This document shows positions 8,931 through 16,912 of a stretch of DNA of 64,000 nucleotides, one piece after another; within the stretch, counting starts at the first letter, position 1; every line of letters begins with the position of its first letter. The stretch is taken from positions 62,001 to 126,000 of the forward strand of contig CAZAGI010000002.1 of NCBI GenBank assembly GCA_964484765.1, in the 5' to 3' direction. The stretch is from DSVQ01 sp964484765. GTDB taxonomy: Bacteria > Planctomycetota > Planctomycetia > Planctomycetales > Planctomycetaceae. The notes below the pieces were generated by a model that was not told where the DNA came from, did not search any database, and was given only the letters and a program-made list of their open reading frames with translations. Made by a program: the position numbers and the translations under genes.

Positions 8931-9141
8931 GCGTGGTCCTTTGCGAACGAACTCCAATTCTCCGTCGCCGCCCCCCAGCCGCTGCGACGATCCTGGTCTT
9001 CCTCCCCCACGCCACGGCGACCCACACCGCAGAACATCGGGTTCAGGAACTATACCCGCCCGCGCCCCAGAATTGCCATGCCAAGTCGGCAATCCCGACG
9101 GTGATCGTCAGTATTGCAGCCCGCGTCCCAAAATCGCAAAT

Positions 9142-9168
9142 GGCTCAGACTGCCGCGCAGTCTGAGCC
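9142..9168 (-). terminator. Hairpin downstream of the PEP-CTERM gene
   Basis: Perfect 12-bp stem (9142-9153 with 9157-9168) around a 3-nt loop. On the minus strand it is followed by a T-rich ATTTGCGATTTT stretch. Position 60 nt after the stop of the PEP-CTERM gene fits a transcription terminator. Confidence 0.7.
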
Positions 9169-9226
9169 ACTCAATCGAACAGAAGTATTCCGCAAACGGT
9201 TTTCCGCCTTCAGTGGCGATTAGGCT

Positions 9227-9910
9227 TCAGAGACCGCACGCTGTCCGCTTCGATGCGTGCCTTCGACGACGGATAGCGACAAATCCCAGCGCACCCATGC
9301 CGAGCAACGTGATTGATGCCGGTTCTGGGACCGGAGTGCCGGTGATGGAAACATTATCCACACGCGAAGTTCCACCAGTACCAACGGTGCCGCCATTGGC
9401 GCTGACTGTCGACGTGTCGACGAGGCGGATTCCGACAATCCCGCTCGGCAAACCAATCGGACCAAAGCGGTACACGCTATGAAACGTGGACGAACTCCAC
9501 GAAGGACTCGTGTTGTTCAAGACGATGTAGCTCAAAAACGAACTCCAAGTCATTCCGTTTGTGCTGGTTTGAATCTCGAAATCCCGCGGACCAGTTCCGG
9601 AACTCGTCTGATCAAACGTCAACAACAAACTCGTGTATCCGAGAGTGCTGAAATTGAACTGGTAATAGTCGCCGATCGCCCAGCGATCAGAATTGAACGA
9701 CTCTTGTGACCCGTTCCCCACGGGATTACTGAAAGTGGACGCACCAGCGTGAAAGCCGAAGGCCTGGCCCGCGCCGAGTTCCGGTGCAAACGGGCCGGAG
9801 GATGTCGGCACCGAACTTTCGAATGTCCAGGATGCAATCGTCGACGCATGGGCCGTGACAGTGCTGAGAATCAACACCAGGCCGACGGATAAAAAACGCA
9901 TTGTTTGCAC
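9227..9910 (-). CDS. PEP-CTERM sorting domain protein
   Basis: Exported protein of about 227 residues with a signal peptide (MRFLSVGLVLILSTVTAHAS), a Ser/Thr/Gly-rich beta-type body, and a classical PEP-CTERM tail: VPEPASITLLGMGALGFVAIRRRR (PEP motif, transmembrane helix, Arg cluster). Such tails are recognised by exosortase, which cleaves and anchors the protein at the cell envelope or exopolysaccharide matrix. No exosortase is in the window. The body (ASWTFE... VDNVSITG) is like many planctomycete PEP-CTERM proteins, but its role is unknown. ATGs at 9910 and 9901 are both possible starts. Confidence 0.88.
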   Translation of the reverse strand: MQTMRFLSVGLVLILSTVTAHASTIASWTFESSVPTSSGPFAPELGAGQAFGFHAGASTFSNPVGNGSQESFNSDRWAIGDYYQFNFSTLGYTSLLLTFDQTSSGTGPRDFEIQTSTNGMTWSSFLSYIVLNNTSPSWSSSTFHSVYRFGPIGLPSGIVGIRLVDTSTVSANGGTVGTGGTSRVDNVSITGTPVPEPASITLLGMGALGFVAIRRRRHASKRTACGL

Positions 9911-10213
9911 TCACTTCTCGGGAAACACGCATACGAACGTCGAAGTCGGCAGGCTGCCGCAAGGCACATCGACCGCTCTGCGAATACGGATCGTAAGGCC
10001 ATCCGAAAATCCAGGACAACTCTCGCAGAGTCAACTTTGCCGAAAACTCATAAGACTCGTTGTTAGCAAGCGAAGCGCGCGTGGATAGTGCTCACATGTC
10101 TCGTTCCTGCCGTTGTTCGGAACCCGTTGATCCGTTACAGTCTTTCCACGCGCGGGACGCTGGTTTGTCGCCGTGCCCATCGACAAATTCCCCGTTTGCA
10201 GAAGCCTTCCCGC
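9911..10213. other. Divergent intergenic region between the PEP-CTERM gene and icd
   Basis: No gene is supported. This region should hold the promoters of two divergently transcribed genes. I found no clear operator, riboswitch or conserved -35/-10 pair. An in-frame extension of icd reaches back to 10088 but encodes residues that are not conserved. Confidence 0.4.
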
Positions 10214-11383
10214 ATGTACAACGTCACCCTCATTCCCGGCGATGGCGTCGGGCCGGAATTGACCGAAGCCACCAAGAAGTGCCTCGAAGCCACGGGTGTG
10301 AAGTTCTCGTGGGATGTCCAGGAATGCGGCATCGAAGTCATCGAGAAGGTGGGCAAGGTTCCCGACTCCGTCCTCGCGTCGGTCCGCAAGAACAAGGTGG
10401 CGCTGAAAGCCCCGATCACCACTCCGATCGGCAAGGGTTTCCGCAGCGTCAATGTGTACCTGCGACAGGAACTCGGCCTGTATGCCTGCCTGCGTCCGTG
10501 CAAGACCTACAAGGGGGTGCGGACATACTTCTCGGAATCAAACGTCGACCTTGTCGTGGTTCGCGAGAACACCGAAGACCTCTACGCCGGGGTTGAGTTC
10601 CAGGCGGGTCAACCCGCGACATCGGAACTGATCGACTTTATCAACAGCAAAACCACCGGTAAGAAGATCGGCACCGGAAAAGCGACCACCGGTGTCAGCA
10701 TCAAGCCGATGTCGTATGAAGGCACCCGCAACATCGCCAAGTTCGCCTTTGATTACGCCGTGACGGCCGGCCGCAAGTCGGTCACCTCGGTGTGCAAGGC
10801 GAACATCATGAAGTTCACTGACGGTCTGTGGTATGACGAAACCCGCGCCGTTGCCACGGCGTTCGGTGCGAAGTACGAATGGCCGGAACTGTCGGTCCCC
10901 GCCGACAAGGAACTCGCGGGCAAGGTGCCGAATGCACCGAACGTCGTGTACATGGAACGACTGATCGACAACATGTGCATGCAGCTCGTGCAGAAGCCCG
11001 AGTTGTACGATGTGATCCTGCTGCCGAACCTCTACGGCGACATTCTCAGCGACCTGTGTGCGGGTCTCGTCGGTGGTCTCGGTGTTGCTCCGGGTGCGAA
11101 CTACGGCCCGGACGCCGCGATCTTCGAAGCCACCCACGGCAGCGCTCCGAAGTACAAAGGCCAGAACAAGGTCAACCCGACGGCGTTGATCCTCTCCGGC
11201 AAGCTGATGCTCGAACACCTCGGCGAACACAAAGCCGCGGAAAAGCTGGAAGCCGCCGTCGCCGCCGTGATCGCCGAAGGCAAGGACGTCACTTACGACC
11301 TGAAGGACAACCGCAACGATCCAAGTGCCGTCGGCACGATGCAGATGGCGGAAGCGATCTGCAAGAAGATGCAGACGATGTAG
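10214..11383 (+). CDS. icd: Isocitrate dehydrogenase, NAD-dependent type (isocitrate/isopropylmalate dehydrogenase family)
   Basis: Oxidative decarboxylase of the TCA cycle, 389 residues from the ATG at 10214 (MYNVTLIPGDGVGPE). Family motifs: the substrate-binding arginines around SVNVYLRQELGLYACLRP, the NTEDLYAGVEF segment, the catalytic region KSVTSVCKANIMKFTDG, YMERLIDN, the metal-binding aspartates in PNLYGDILSDLCAGLVGGLG and the nucleotide-binding FEATHGSAPKYKGQNKVNP. The last region and the overall shape favour an NAD-type isocitrate dehydrogenase over LeuB, but cofactor preference should be tested. An upstream extension to 10088 is not conserved. Confidence 0.9.
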   Translation: MYNVTLIPGDGVGPELTEATKKCLEATGVKFSWDVQECGIEVIEKVGKVPDSVLASVRKNKVALKAPITTPIGKGFRSVNVYLRQELGLYACLRPCKTYKGVRTYFSESNVDLVVVRENTEDLYAGVEFQAGQPATSELIDFINSKTTGKKIGTGKATTGVSIKPMSYEGTRNIAKFAFDYAVTAGRKSVTSVCKANIMKFTDGLWYDETRAVATAFGAKYEWPELSVPADKELAGKVPNAPNVVYMERLIDNMCMQLVQKPELYDVILLPNLYGDILSDLCAGLVGGLGVAPGANYGPDAAIFEATHGSAPKYKGQNKVNPTALILSGKLMLEHLGEHKAAEKLEAAVAAVIAEGKDVTYDLKDNRNDPSAVGTMQMAEAICKKMQTM

Positions 11384-11392
11384 GGTTCGCCG

Positions 11393-11467
11393 ATGGTTAC
11401 TGGCTTATGGTTGATGGACAGAGAATTTGTCCGGCCATGAGCCATTGACCATCAGCCATCAACCAGT
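11393..11467. repeat. Imperfect palindrome built from ATGG-rich units
   Basis: Between icd and lpxK a left arm (GGTTACTGGCTTATGGTTGATGG) faces a right arm ending CCATCAGCCATCAACCAG across a loop containing AGAGAATTTGTCC. About 17 of 23 positions can pair, and both arms are made of ATGGTTGATGG/ATGGCTCATGG-like units. It may be a degenerate dispersed repeat or act as a transcript-end hairpin for icd. Confidence 0.5.
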
Positions 11468-11478
11468 GCGAGCCGCTC

Positions 11479-12621
11479 ATGGACGAGCAATTCGCGATTG
11501 ATGTGATCTCCGGTCGCCGCCGCGGGGTGCTTCCCACGGCGCTGCGGACTGTGTGTCATGTCGCGTCGTTCGGCTACGGCGCTGCAATGACTGTGCGGAA
11601 TGCCGGTTACGTCCACGGCTGGTTCAAAACGCATCGCGTCAACGTTCCGGTCATCAGCATCGGCAACCTCACCACCGGCGGCACCGGCAAGACGCCGCTG
11701 GTCGCGTGGTTCGCCCAGCGATTGCAGGATGCTGGGTATCACCCCGGCATGCTCAGCCGCGGATATCGCAGCCTCGACGGCGCAACAAACGATGAAGCGA
11801 TGGTGCTTGCGCGGCTGTGTCCGAATGTGCCGCAGGTGGCGATGCGCGATCGCGTCGCCGGGGCGGCCATCGCGATCAATCAGCGCGGTTGTGACGCGCT
11901 TGTCCTTGACGATGCCTTCCAGCACCGGAGGCTTGCGCGCGATCTCGATGTCGTGCTGATTGATGCGCTGCAACCGTGGGGGTACCGCCACCTGCTGCCG
12001 CGCGGGTTGTTGCGCGAACCGCTGTCGGCGTTGAAACGGGCCGATGTGGTGATCATCACGCGAGCCGATCAAGTGGATGTGGCAACCATCGCCGACATCC
12101 GCCACACGGTCGCACGAATTCGTGGCGTGAATGAACACATCGCTGTGCAGTTTGCCCCTCAGCGGCTGATCAACGCGCTGGGTGAGATTGTGCCTCTCCG
12201 TAGCCCTGTCGCTCCGCGACAGGAAAGCCGATTGATAGAGAACGCAGAATGTTTAACGGCTTTCCTGTCGCGGAGCGACAGGGCTACAAATTCCATCGCG
12301 TTTTGTGGTATCGGTAATCCGGACGGATTCCGCCGCACGCTGCACGACCTCGGTGTGAACGGTGAGCTCCGCGTGTTTCCGGACCACCACCGTTACACCA
12401 CCGCCGATCTCGATGATCTGGCACGGTGGCAACGGGAATCTGGAGCTGCGGCACTCATCACCACTATGAAAGATCTGGTGAAAATCCCCGCCGATCATCC
12501 CCTCGCGCCGGACATCTGGGCCGTGGAGATCGCCCCGGAATTCCTCGCGGGCGAAGACCATCTGCAACGGCGACTGCAGACCGTTTTACCGATCCGCGTA
12601 CCACAAAGAGCCGTTGCGTAA
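11479..12621 (+). CDS. lpxK: Tetraacyldisaccharide 4'-kinase (LpxK)
   Basis: Membrane-associated kinase that phosphorylates the lipid A disaccharide at the 4' position. 380 residues with the Walker A region SIGNLTTGGTGKTP, the SRGYRS motif, LVLDDAFQHRRL (catalytic Asp/His region), the LPRGLLREPLSAL segment, FCGIGNPDGF and FPDHHRY. All are standard LpxK signatures, so the gene looks intact. Oddly, about 30 residues between residues 235 and 270 (LRSPVAPRQ to SRSDRATN) are encoded by an 86-bp palindromic repeat inserted in frame. It is far from lpxC/lpxA and seems to be transcribed alone. Confidence 0.94.
   Translation: MDEQFAIDVISGRRRGVLPTALRTVCHVASFGYGAAMTVRNAGYVHGWFKTHRVNVPVISIGNLTTGGTGKTPLVAWFAQRLQDAGYHPGMLSRGYRSLDGATNDEAMVLARLCPNVPQVAMRDRVAGAAIAINQRGCDALVLDDAFQHRRLARDLDVVLIDALQPWGYRHLLPRGLLREPLSALKRADVVIITRADQVDVATIADIRHTVARIRGVNEHIAVQFAPQRLINALGEIVPLRSPVAPRQESRLIENAECLTAFLSRSDRATNSIAFCGIGNPDGFRRTLHDLGVNGELRVFPDHHRYTTADLDDLARWQRESGAAALITTMKDLVKIPADHPLAPDIWAVEIAPEFLAGEDHLQRRLQTVLPIRVPQRAVA
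12201..12286. repeat. REP-like palindromic element inside lpxK
   Basis: Perfect 30-bp inverted repeat: left arm 12201-12230 (begins TAGCCCTGTCGCTCCGC) and right arm 12257-12286, separated by 26 nt. Each arm also contains its own small hairpin, CTGTCGC-TCC-GCGACAG. This two-level palindrome resembles a pair of facing REP units (BIME) or a small MITE. The lpxK reading frame runs through it without a stop. Confidence 0.9.
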
Positions 12622-12942
12622 GCACCGACGGACCAATTCCTCTCGACTTCCGTTGCACAAGTGCTACGATTGATCCGTCTGCCTTCCGCGCTCAGCGGAT
12701 GCAGGCACCACAGGGATGGCGGCTGAAGTTGAGATGGGCGTACCCAAGACGGAACACGTCCTCTCGTGAGAAAAGTCGTTACAGTCCGCTTAACGGGTAG
12801 AAGTCCTACGCCGTTTGTATTCTGAACATCGCGCGAAATGGGCGCGATCGGTTGTCCCTGGGTTTTCATCGATCCGGTAACGACCGAACGACGAATTGAT
12901 TCTGAGACCCCTTCCTCTCCTCTTTCTGCACGGAACTGCACG
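12622..12942. other. Intergenic stretch between lpxK and the HtrA-like gene
   Basis: No gene or known RNA is recognised in these roughly 320 bases. An open frame running into the protease gene from 12838 encodes an unconserved N-terminus and is not counted. The promoter of the protease gene probably lies here. Confidence 0.4.
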
Positions 12943-14397
12943 ATGCCGACTCGCGTCTGGGTCTGGATGTGCGGCTCAACCCTGTTGTTGGGGTTGGCGG
13001 CAGGGGCGTTTTTTGGACACGACTTCCGCCGGGAAGTCCATGCCCGCGGCAACGACGCCGACCAGGACCGACTCTGGCAAGACTTATCGCGCGAGACGGC
13101 CTCGCTGCAGCAAGTCAGTCAAACACTCGCCAAAATCGCGTCGGCCACGAATCCGTGTGTCGTGCATATTCAAAGTGAGCGGAATGCCGCGCGCGGCCGG
13201 GTGGAAGAAACCGGCTCCGGCGTTGTCATGACCAGCGCGAAACGCGAGGGCATGTACGTCGTGACCAACCGCCATGTCATCGACGGCGCTTCGCTCGACG
13301 ATATTACCATTCAACTCAGCGACGGCCGTGAGATTCATCCCGAACGCGTCCTCACCGACGCCGCGACCGATCTGGCGGTGCTGAAAGTGAATGCCCCGAA
13401 TTTGACGCCCGCGCGGTGGGCTGACAGCAATCAGGTGGAAATCGGCCACCTCGTGCTCGCGATGGGCAGCCCCTTCGGTCTCAGCCGATCGGTGACGCTG
13501 GGAATCATCAGCGCGAAAGCCCGACGGCAATTGAAGCTGGGCTCGGCCGAGGTGCTCAATCAAGACTTCCTGCAAACCGACGCCGCGATCAACCCCGGTA
13601 ACTCGGGCGGACCGCTGATCGATCTGCAGGGCCGCGTTGTCGGGATCAACACCGCGATTGCTTCGAGCAGCGGCGGCAACGAAGGGATCGGCTTCAGCAT
13701 CCCCAGCAATCTCGCGCAGCGCGTGATGGAACAATTGCTGGAACACGGCGTCGTGCATCGGGCCTATCTCGGAGTCCGGCTCGATCCGAGCTTCGATCTG
13801 AAAACCGCCCGGCAACTGAAACTCGATCGCGTGCGCGGCTCGCGCGTGACACAGGTTTATCCCAACACTCCAGCGGCCCGTGCAAACCTGCAAGTGGAAG
13901 ACGTGGTGCTGGCGTTCGACGGTACCGACGTGCAGGATGAGAACCATCTCATCAATCTCGTCAGCCTCACGCCGATCGGCCGGCAAGTCAAATTGTCGGT
14001 CTGGCGGAATGGCAAGGAAGTGACGCTGACGTTGACCCTGGCGAATCGCAACGATTTGAACCAATCGAGCGAAGCCCCGCTGGAACCCGGCATGGGAGTG
14101 CCCGTGCGCCCCATGGGATTGACGATGCACCCCTTGGACGGCGATCTCGCGCAGCAATTGGGCTTCGATCGGACCACGCGCGGTTTGCTGGTTCTAAAAG
14201 TTGAACCGACCAGCCAACTGGCATCCAGCGTACAAGTCTACGACGTGGTCGAATCGATCGGCCGCCGGTCGGTGACTTCGCTGGACGAGCTGGAATCGGC
14301 GCTCACTGCCGCCGACACGACCGGAAGCGTGATGTTGCAGGTCCGACGGACCGGCAATCCGCAACCGAAGGCGCATGTCGTTATCTGGCATCGATAA
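12943..14397 (+). CDS. HtrA/DegP-like serine protease with two PDZ domains
   Basis: Trypsin-like protease of the envelope, 484 residues from the ATG at 12943. An N-terminal membrane or signal segment (MCGSTLLLGLAAGAFFG) is followed by a protease domain with the catalytic triad His111 (VVTNRHVIDG), Asp143 (ATDLAVLK) and Ser221 (NPGNSGGPL). Two PDZ domains follow, at roughly 260-360 (AYLGVRLD... VVLAFDGTDV) and 390-484 (VYDVVESIGRRSV). The protein probably degrades or chaperones misfolded envelope proteins. The upstream extension to 12838 lacks support. Paired hairpins follow the stop codon. Confidence 0.92.
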   Translation: MPTRVWVWMCGSTLLLGLAAGAFFGHDFRREVHARGNDADQDRLWQDLSRETASLQQVSQTLAKIASATNPCVVHIQSERNAARGRVEETGSGVVMTSAKREGMYVVTNRHVIDGASLDDITIQLSDGREIHPERVLTDAATDLAVLKVNAPNLTPARWADSNQVEIGHLVLAMGSPFGLSRSVTLGIISAKARRQLKLGSAEVLNQDFLQTDAAINPGNSGGPLIDLQGRVVGINTAIASSSGGNEGIGFSIPSNLAQRVMEQLLEHGVVHRAYLGVRLDPSFDLKTARQLKLDRVRGSRVTQVYPNTPAARANLQVEDVVLAFDGTDVQDENHLINLVSLTPIGRQVKLSVWRNGKEVTLTLTLANRNDLNQSSEAPLEPGMGVPVRPMGLTMHPLDGDLAQQLGFDRTTRGLLVLKVEPTSQLASSVQVYDVVESIGRRSVTSLDELESALTAADTTGSVMLQVRRTGNPQPKAHVVIWHR

Positions 14398-14405
14398 GCA
14401 CTTCC

Positions 14406-14438
14406 GAAGCCCGGCATTTGCCTTGAATGCCGGGCTTC
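14406..14438 (+). terminator. Hairpin terminator after the HtrA-like gene (first of two)
   Basis: Perfect 13-bp stem GAAGCCCGGCATT (14406-14418) pairing with 14426-14438 around a 7-nt loop, starting 9 nt after the stop codon and followed by TGGATTTC. Confidence 0.75.
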
Positions 14439-14475
14439 TGGATTTCAATGCTCACTCAGTGTCGATTCAAATACA

Positions 14476-14507
14476 GATGTCCGGCATTGAAGAAAATGCC
14501 GGACATC
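14476..14507. terminator. Second hairpin with the same CCGGCATT core
   Basis: Perfect 13-bp stem GATGTCCGGCATT (14476-14488) pairing with 14495-14507 around a 6-nt loop. The inner eight bases of the stem are the same as in the hairpin 40 nt upstream, so the two may be a duplicated or REP-like pair rather than independent terminators. Confidence 0.6.
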
Positions 14508-14718
14508 ACTTCTGATTGTGCCCGGTAGAACTACCAGTTGCGTCGAGATTCTGCGCAGGCAGTCCTGCTGCAATCTCAGGCAACCAATCATTAACGTCGG
14601 CTGTCTAACGAGTTAGTGAACTCCATCCAAAGCCCACACCCCTTTCGGCACGTCGATTGCGTCAGTGTTTTCTCGCTTGCGAACGCGCTCGGAGAACGCG
14701 TCTGCCTAGAGGAACACG
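14508..14718. other. Remaining intergenic space before the HAD phosphatase gene
   Basis: With the two hairpins, the gap between the protease and the HAD gene is about 320 bases. This last part shows no gene. It should contain the promoter of the downstream HAD gene. Confidence 0.4.
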
Positions 14719-15522
14719 ATGGCGATTGGATTTCTGATTGATATGGATGGCGTGATCTACCGTGGATCACAGGTCATCCCCGGAGCGGCACGGTTTGTCG
14801 CCGGTCTGCGGGAACGTGGCATTCCGTTTCTGTTTCTCACCAACAACAGTCAGCGCACGCGACGCGATGTCGCCACGAAGCTGAATCGCATCGGCATCGA
14901 CGCCGAAGAAGGGGATATCTACACCTGCGCGATGGCCACCGCGGCGTTCTTGTCGCGCCAGAAACCGAATGGAACTGCTTATGTCATTGGCGAAGGTGGG
15001 CTATTGCAGGCATTGCATGAGGTGGGCTACTCGATTGTGGATCACGATCCGGACTTTGTCGTCGTTGGTGAAGGACGCACGCTTACGTTGGAAATGATGG
15101 AAGTCGCTGTGCGACACATTCTCGGCGGCGCGAAACTGATCGCAACCAATCTCGACCCGAATTGTCCCACGCAGAATGGCTTGCGGCCCGGTTGCGGGGC
15201 GTTTGTGGCGATGCTGGAGTCGGCAGCCGGTGTGAAGGCCTTTAGCGTGGGCAAGCCGAGTCCCGTGATGATGCGGGCCGCGCGGAAAGCGTTGGGGTTG
15301 TCTACCGACGAAGTCGTGATGGTGGGCGACACGATGGAAACGGATATTCTCGGCGGGGTCCAGATGGGTTACCGCACGGTGCTGGTCCTCACCGGCAGCA
15401 CGCAGCGGGTGGAACTCGACCGCTATGCCTACGGCCCGCACTACGTCATCGATTCCATTGATGACCTCTGCCGCATGGACAGTTTTGAAAACGAAGGTGT
15501 GCTCGCCTTGCAGGCCGGTTGA
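14719..15522 (+). CDS. HAD-IIA family hydrolase (NagD-like phosphatase)
   Basis: 267-residue HAD superfamily phosphatase. Motif I is LIDMDGVIY (nucleophile Asp), motif II is FLTNNSQRTR, the cap domain includes ATNLDPNCPTQNG, motif III is the Lys in SVGKPSPVMM, and motif IV is VMVGDTMETDILGG. This order and the C2 cap place it in the NagD/PGP group that dephosphorylates small phosphate esters such as nucleotides or 2-phosphoglycolate. The true substrate is unknown. It appears monocistronic, ending in a strong terminator. Confidence 0.9.
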   Translation: MAIGFLIDMDGVIYRGSQVIPGAARFVAGLRERGIPFLFLTNNSQRTRRDVATKLNRIGIDAEEGDIYTCAMATAAFLSRQKPNGTAYVIGEGGLLQALHEVGYSIVDHDPDFVVVGEGRTLTLEMMEVAVRHILGGAKLIATNLDPNCPTQNGLRPGCGAFVAMLESAAGVKAFSVGKPSPVMMRAARKALGLSTDEVVMVGDTMETDILGGVQMGYRTVLVLTGSTQRVELDRYAYGPHYVIDSIDDLCRMDSFENEGVLALQAG

Positions 15523-15556
15523 CGGTGCAGAAACAATTTCCGAAAAAATTCTCGCG

Positions 15557-15596
15557 ATCCCCGAGATTATTAAACAAGTCCCGGGGATTCTTTTTT
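15557..15596 (+). terminator. Rho-independent terminator after the HAD gene
   Basis: Stem ATCCCCG (15557-15563) pairs with CGGGGAT (15582-15588), with an 18-nt loop, directly followed by TCTTTTTT. It lies 35 nt after the HAD stop codon. Confidence 0.8.
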
Positions 15597-15755
15597 CATC
15601 CCTGTGATCCGCGCGGTCTGCAGATTCGTTTTGACGTTCACGACCGGGACGCTCATAATGACTCAGCGGCGCTCGCACCGTCGTTCGTGGCGCCCGCTCA
15701 TCGTGTCGACGGTTCCCCTCACGTCTCCATTTCTCTCGATGAAGGGCCTGGCATC

Positions 15756-16808
15756 ATGTTGCAGGTGGCTGAACGGACGCGCACGCAGCAAAAGCCGCGG
15801 TCATTACCAGCGGTGGTTGCGGATTTTCGCTGGGATGAAGAAGAGGCGTCACCCTTCGGTTTGCAGGGATTGAAACGCGAAACGATGCAGCTCCTCAAAC
15901 CGGAGTGTATCAACCGCCTCGCGGTAACACTCGCCTTACGGGGAACACGGCAACAGATTCGTGACCCGCAGTTTGTGCAGACCATTCTCGACCGCAATCC
16001 CAACTGGGTCGACGAATACCGCGTCGTGCATCTGATCGAAAAGTCGCTCTGGATCAACGGCCGCAGCGATCTGGTGATGACGCTGCTCAAGAACCCGAGT
16101 CAGATCCCGGACAACCCGCCCCGCGAAATTCACCGGGCGTTATCCCGCGCGAACACACTTCATCCCGACGCCACGATCTGGTACGGAGTTCCGTTGTTCG
16201 GCGAAGAAGTCAACGAAGAGGGATTGCCAATCCCGTTGACCTCGGGGGAAGTGCACGCCGAAGCCAACCGCCGCATCGTTGCGGCCCAGAAGCAGGCCCT
16301 CCGCTGGCGGTGGTTCTATCGCGGATTGATGGGGGTCACAAAACTTCCGGCGATGTTTGGACAGGCGTTTTACACGCTGGGAATGCGGTTCTATCGCGCT
16401 GGGCAGCGGATGTCCGATTATTATCACCGCGCCCGGCAGGATGCGAAGCGACGCGCCATTGCCGCCATGCATGCCGAACACGAACGCCAGCGCTTCGGCT
16501 GTTCGTTCACGCAGATGCCCGAACACAGCACGTGGCTCGGCCGCTGGGCCGCGTTCGGTCTGGAACTCGGCTACATGTTCCAGGAAATGCTCAACTACGC
16601 CGCACCGATCGCGGGTGCGGCGGGCTTGGCATCGGTCCCGCTGACCATCGCCAAGATCATTCCGTTCTTCATGGTGCCGATGACAATCGTCGCCGCGGAC
16701 CCGTTCCTGTTCGTGGAACTTCCCGATGAACCCGGCAAACTCCGCCACCTTGGCCACTGGTACTGGCAGGTGAAAGATGGTCAGAAGAAACTGCATCTGC
16801 ATACATGA
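15756..16808 (+). CDS. Hypothetical protein, lineage-specific
   Basis: I do not recognise this protein. From the ATG at 15756 (MLQVAERTRTQ) it has 350 residues: a helical N-terminal half rich in charged residues (an alpha-helical repeat-like LLKPECINRLAVTLALRG... VVHLIEKSLWINGR region, perhaps a small HEAT-like fold), then basic stretches and a C-terminal hydrophobic segment (YAAPIAGAAGLASVPL... IIPFFMVPMTIVA) that may span a membrane. The frame is open to 15519, but that part overlaps the upstream terminator and has unnatural composition. The gene is followed by a strong hairpin. Confidence 0.6.
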   Translation: MLQVAERTRTQQKPRSLPAVVADFRWDEEEASPFGLQGLKRETMQLLKPECINRLAVTLALRGTRQQIRDPQFVQTILDRNPNWVDEYRVVHLIEKSLWINGRSDLVMTLLKNPSQIPDNPPREIHRALSRANTLHPDATIWYGVPLFGEEVNEEGLPIPLTSGEVHAEANRRIVAAQKQALRWRWFYRGLMGVTKLPAMFGQAFYTLGMRFYRAGQRMSDYYHRARQDAKRRAIAAMHAEHERQRFGCSFTQMPEHSTWLGRWAAFGLELGYMFQEMLNYAAPIAGAAGLASVPLTIAKIIPFFMVPMTIVAADPFLFVELPDEPGKLRHLGHWYWQVKDGQKKLHLHT

Positions 16809-16838
16809 TGGCAGTCGACTTGCCTCCGAGTAGAATCA

Positions 16839-16869
16839 GAAGCCCCGCGTCAACATGACGCGGGGCTTC
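16839..16869 (+). terminator. Hairpin terminator
   Basis: Perfect 13-bp stem GAAGCCCCGCGTC (16839-16851) with 16857-16869 around a 5-nt loop (AACAT), then GATCTTTGTTC. It lies 30 nt after the stop of the preceding hypothetical gene. Confidence 0.8.
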
Positions 16870-16912
16870 GATCTTTGTTCGAGTCGCTGCTCTTGTGGTG
16901 AAAGGGTCCCTC

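Noticed and set aside
13084..14157. Long open frame opposite the HtrA-like gene (minus strand)
   Set aside because: It is fully inside a gene with intact catalytic motifs. Its His/Arg-rich translation is a by-product of GC-rich codon bias.
14406..14507. Short CRISPR-like repeat pair
   Set aside because: There are only two units and both are palindromic hairpins right after a stop codon, so terminators or REP elements explain them better.
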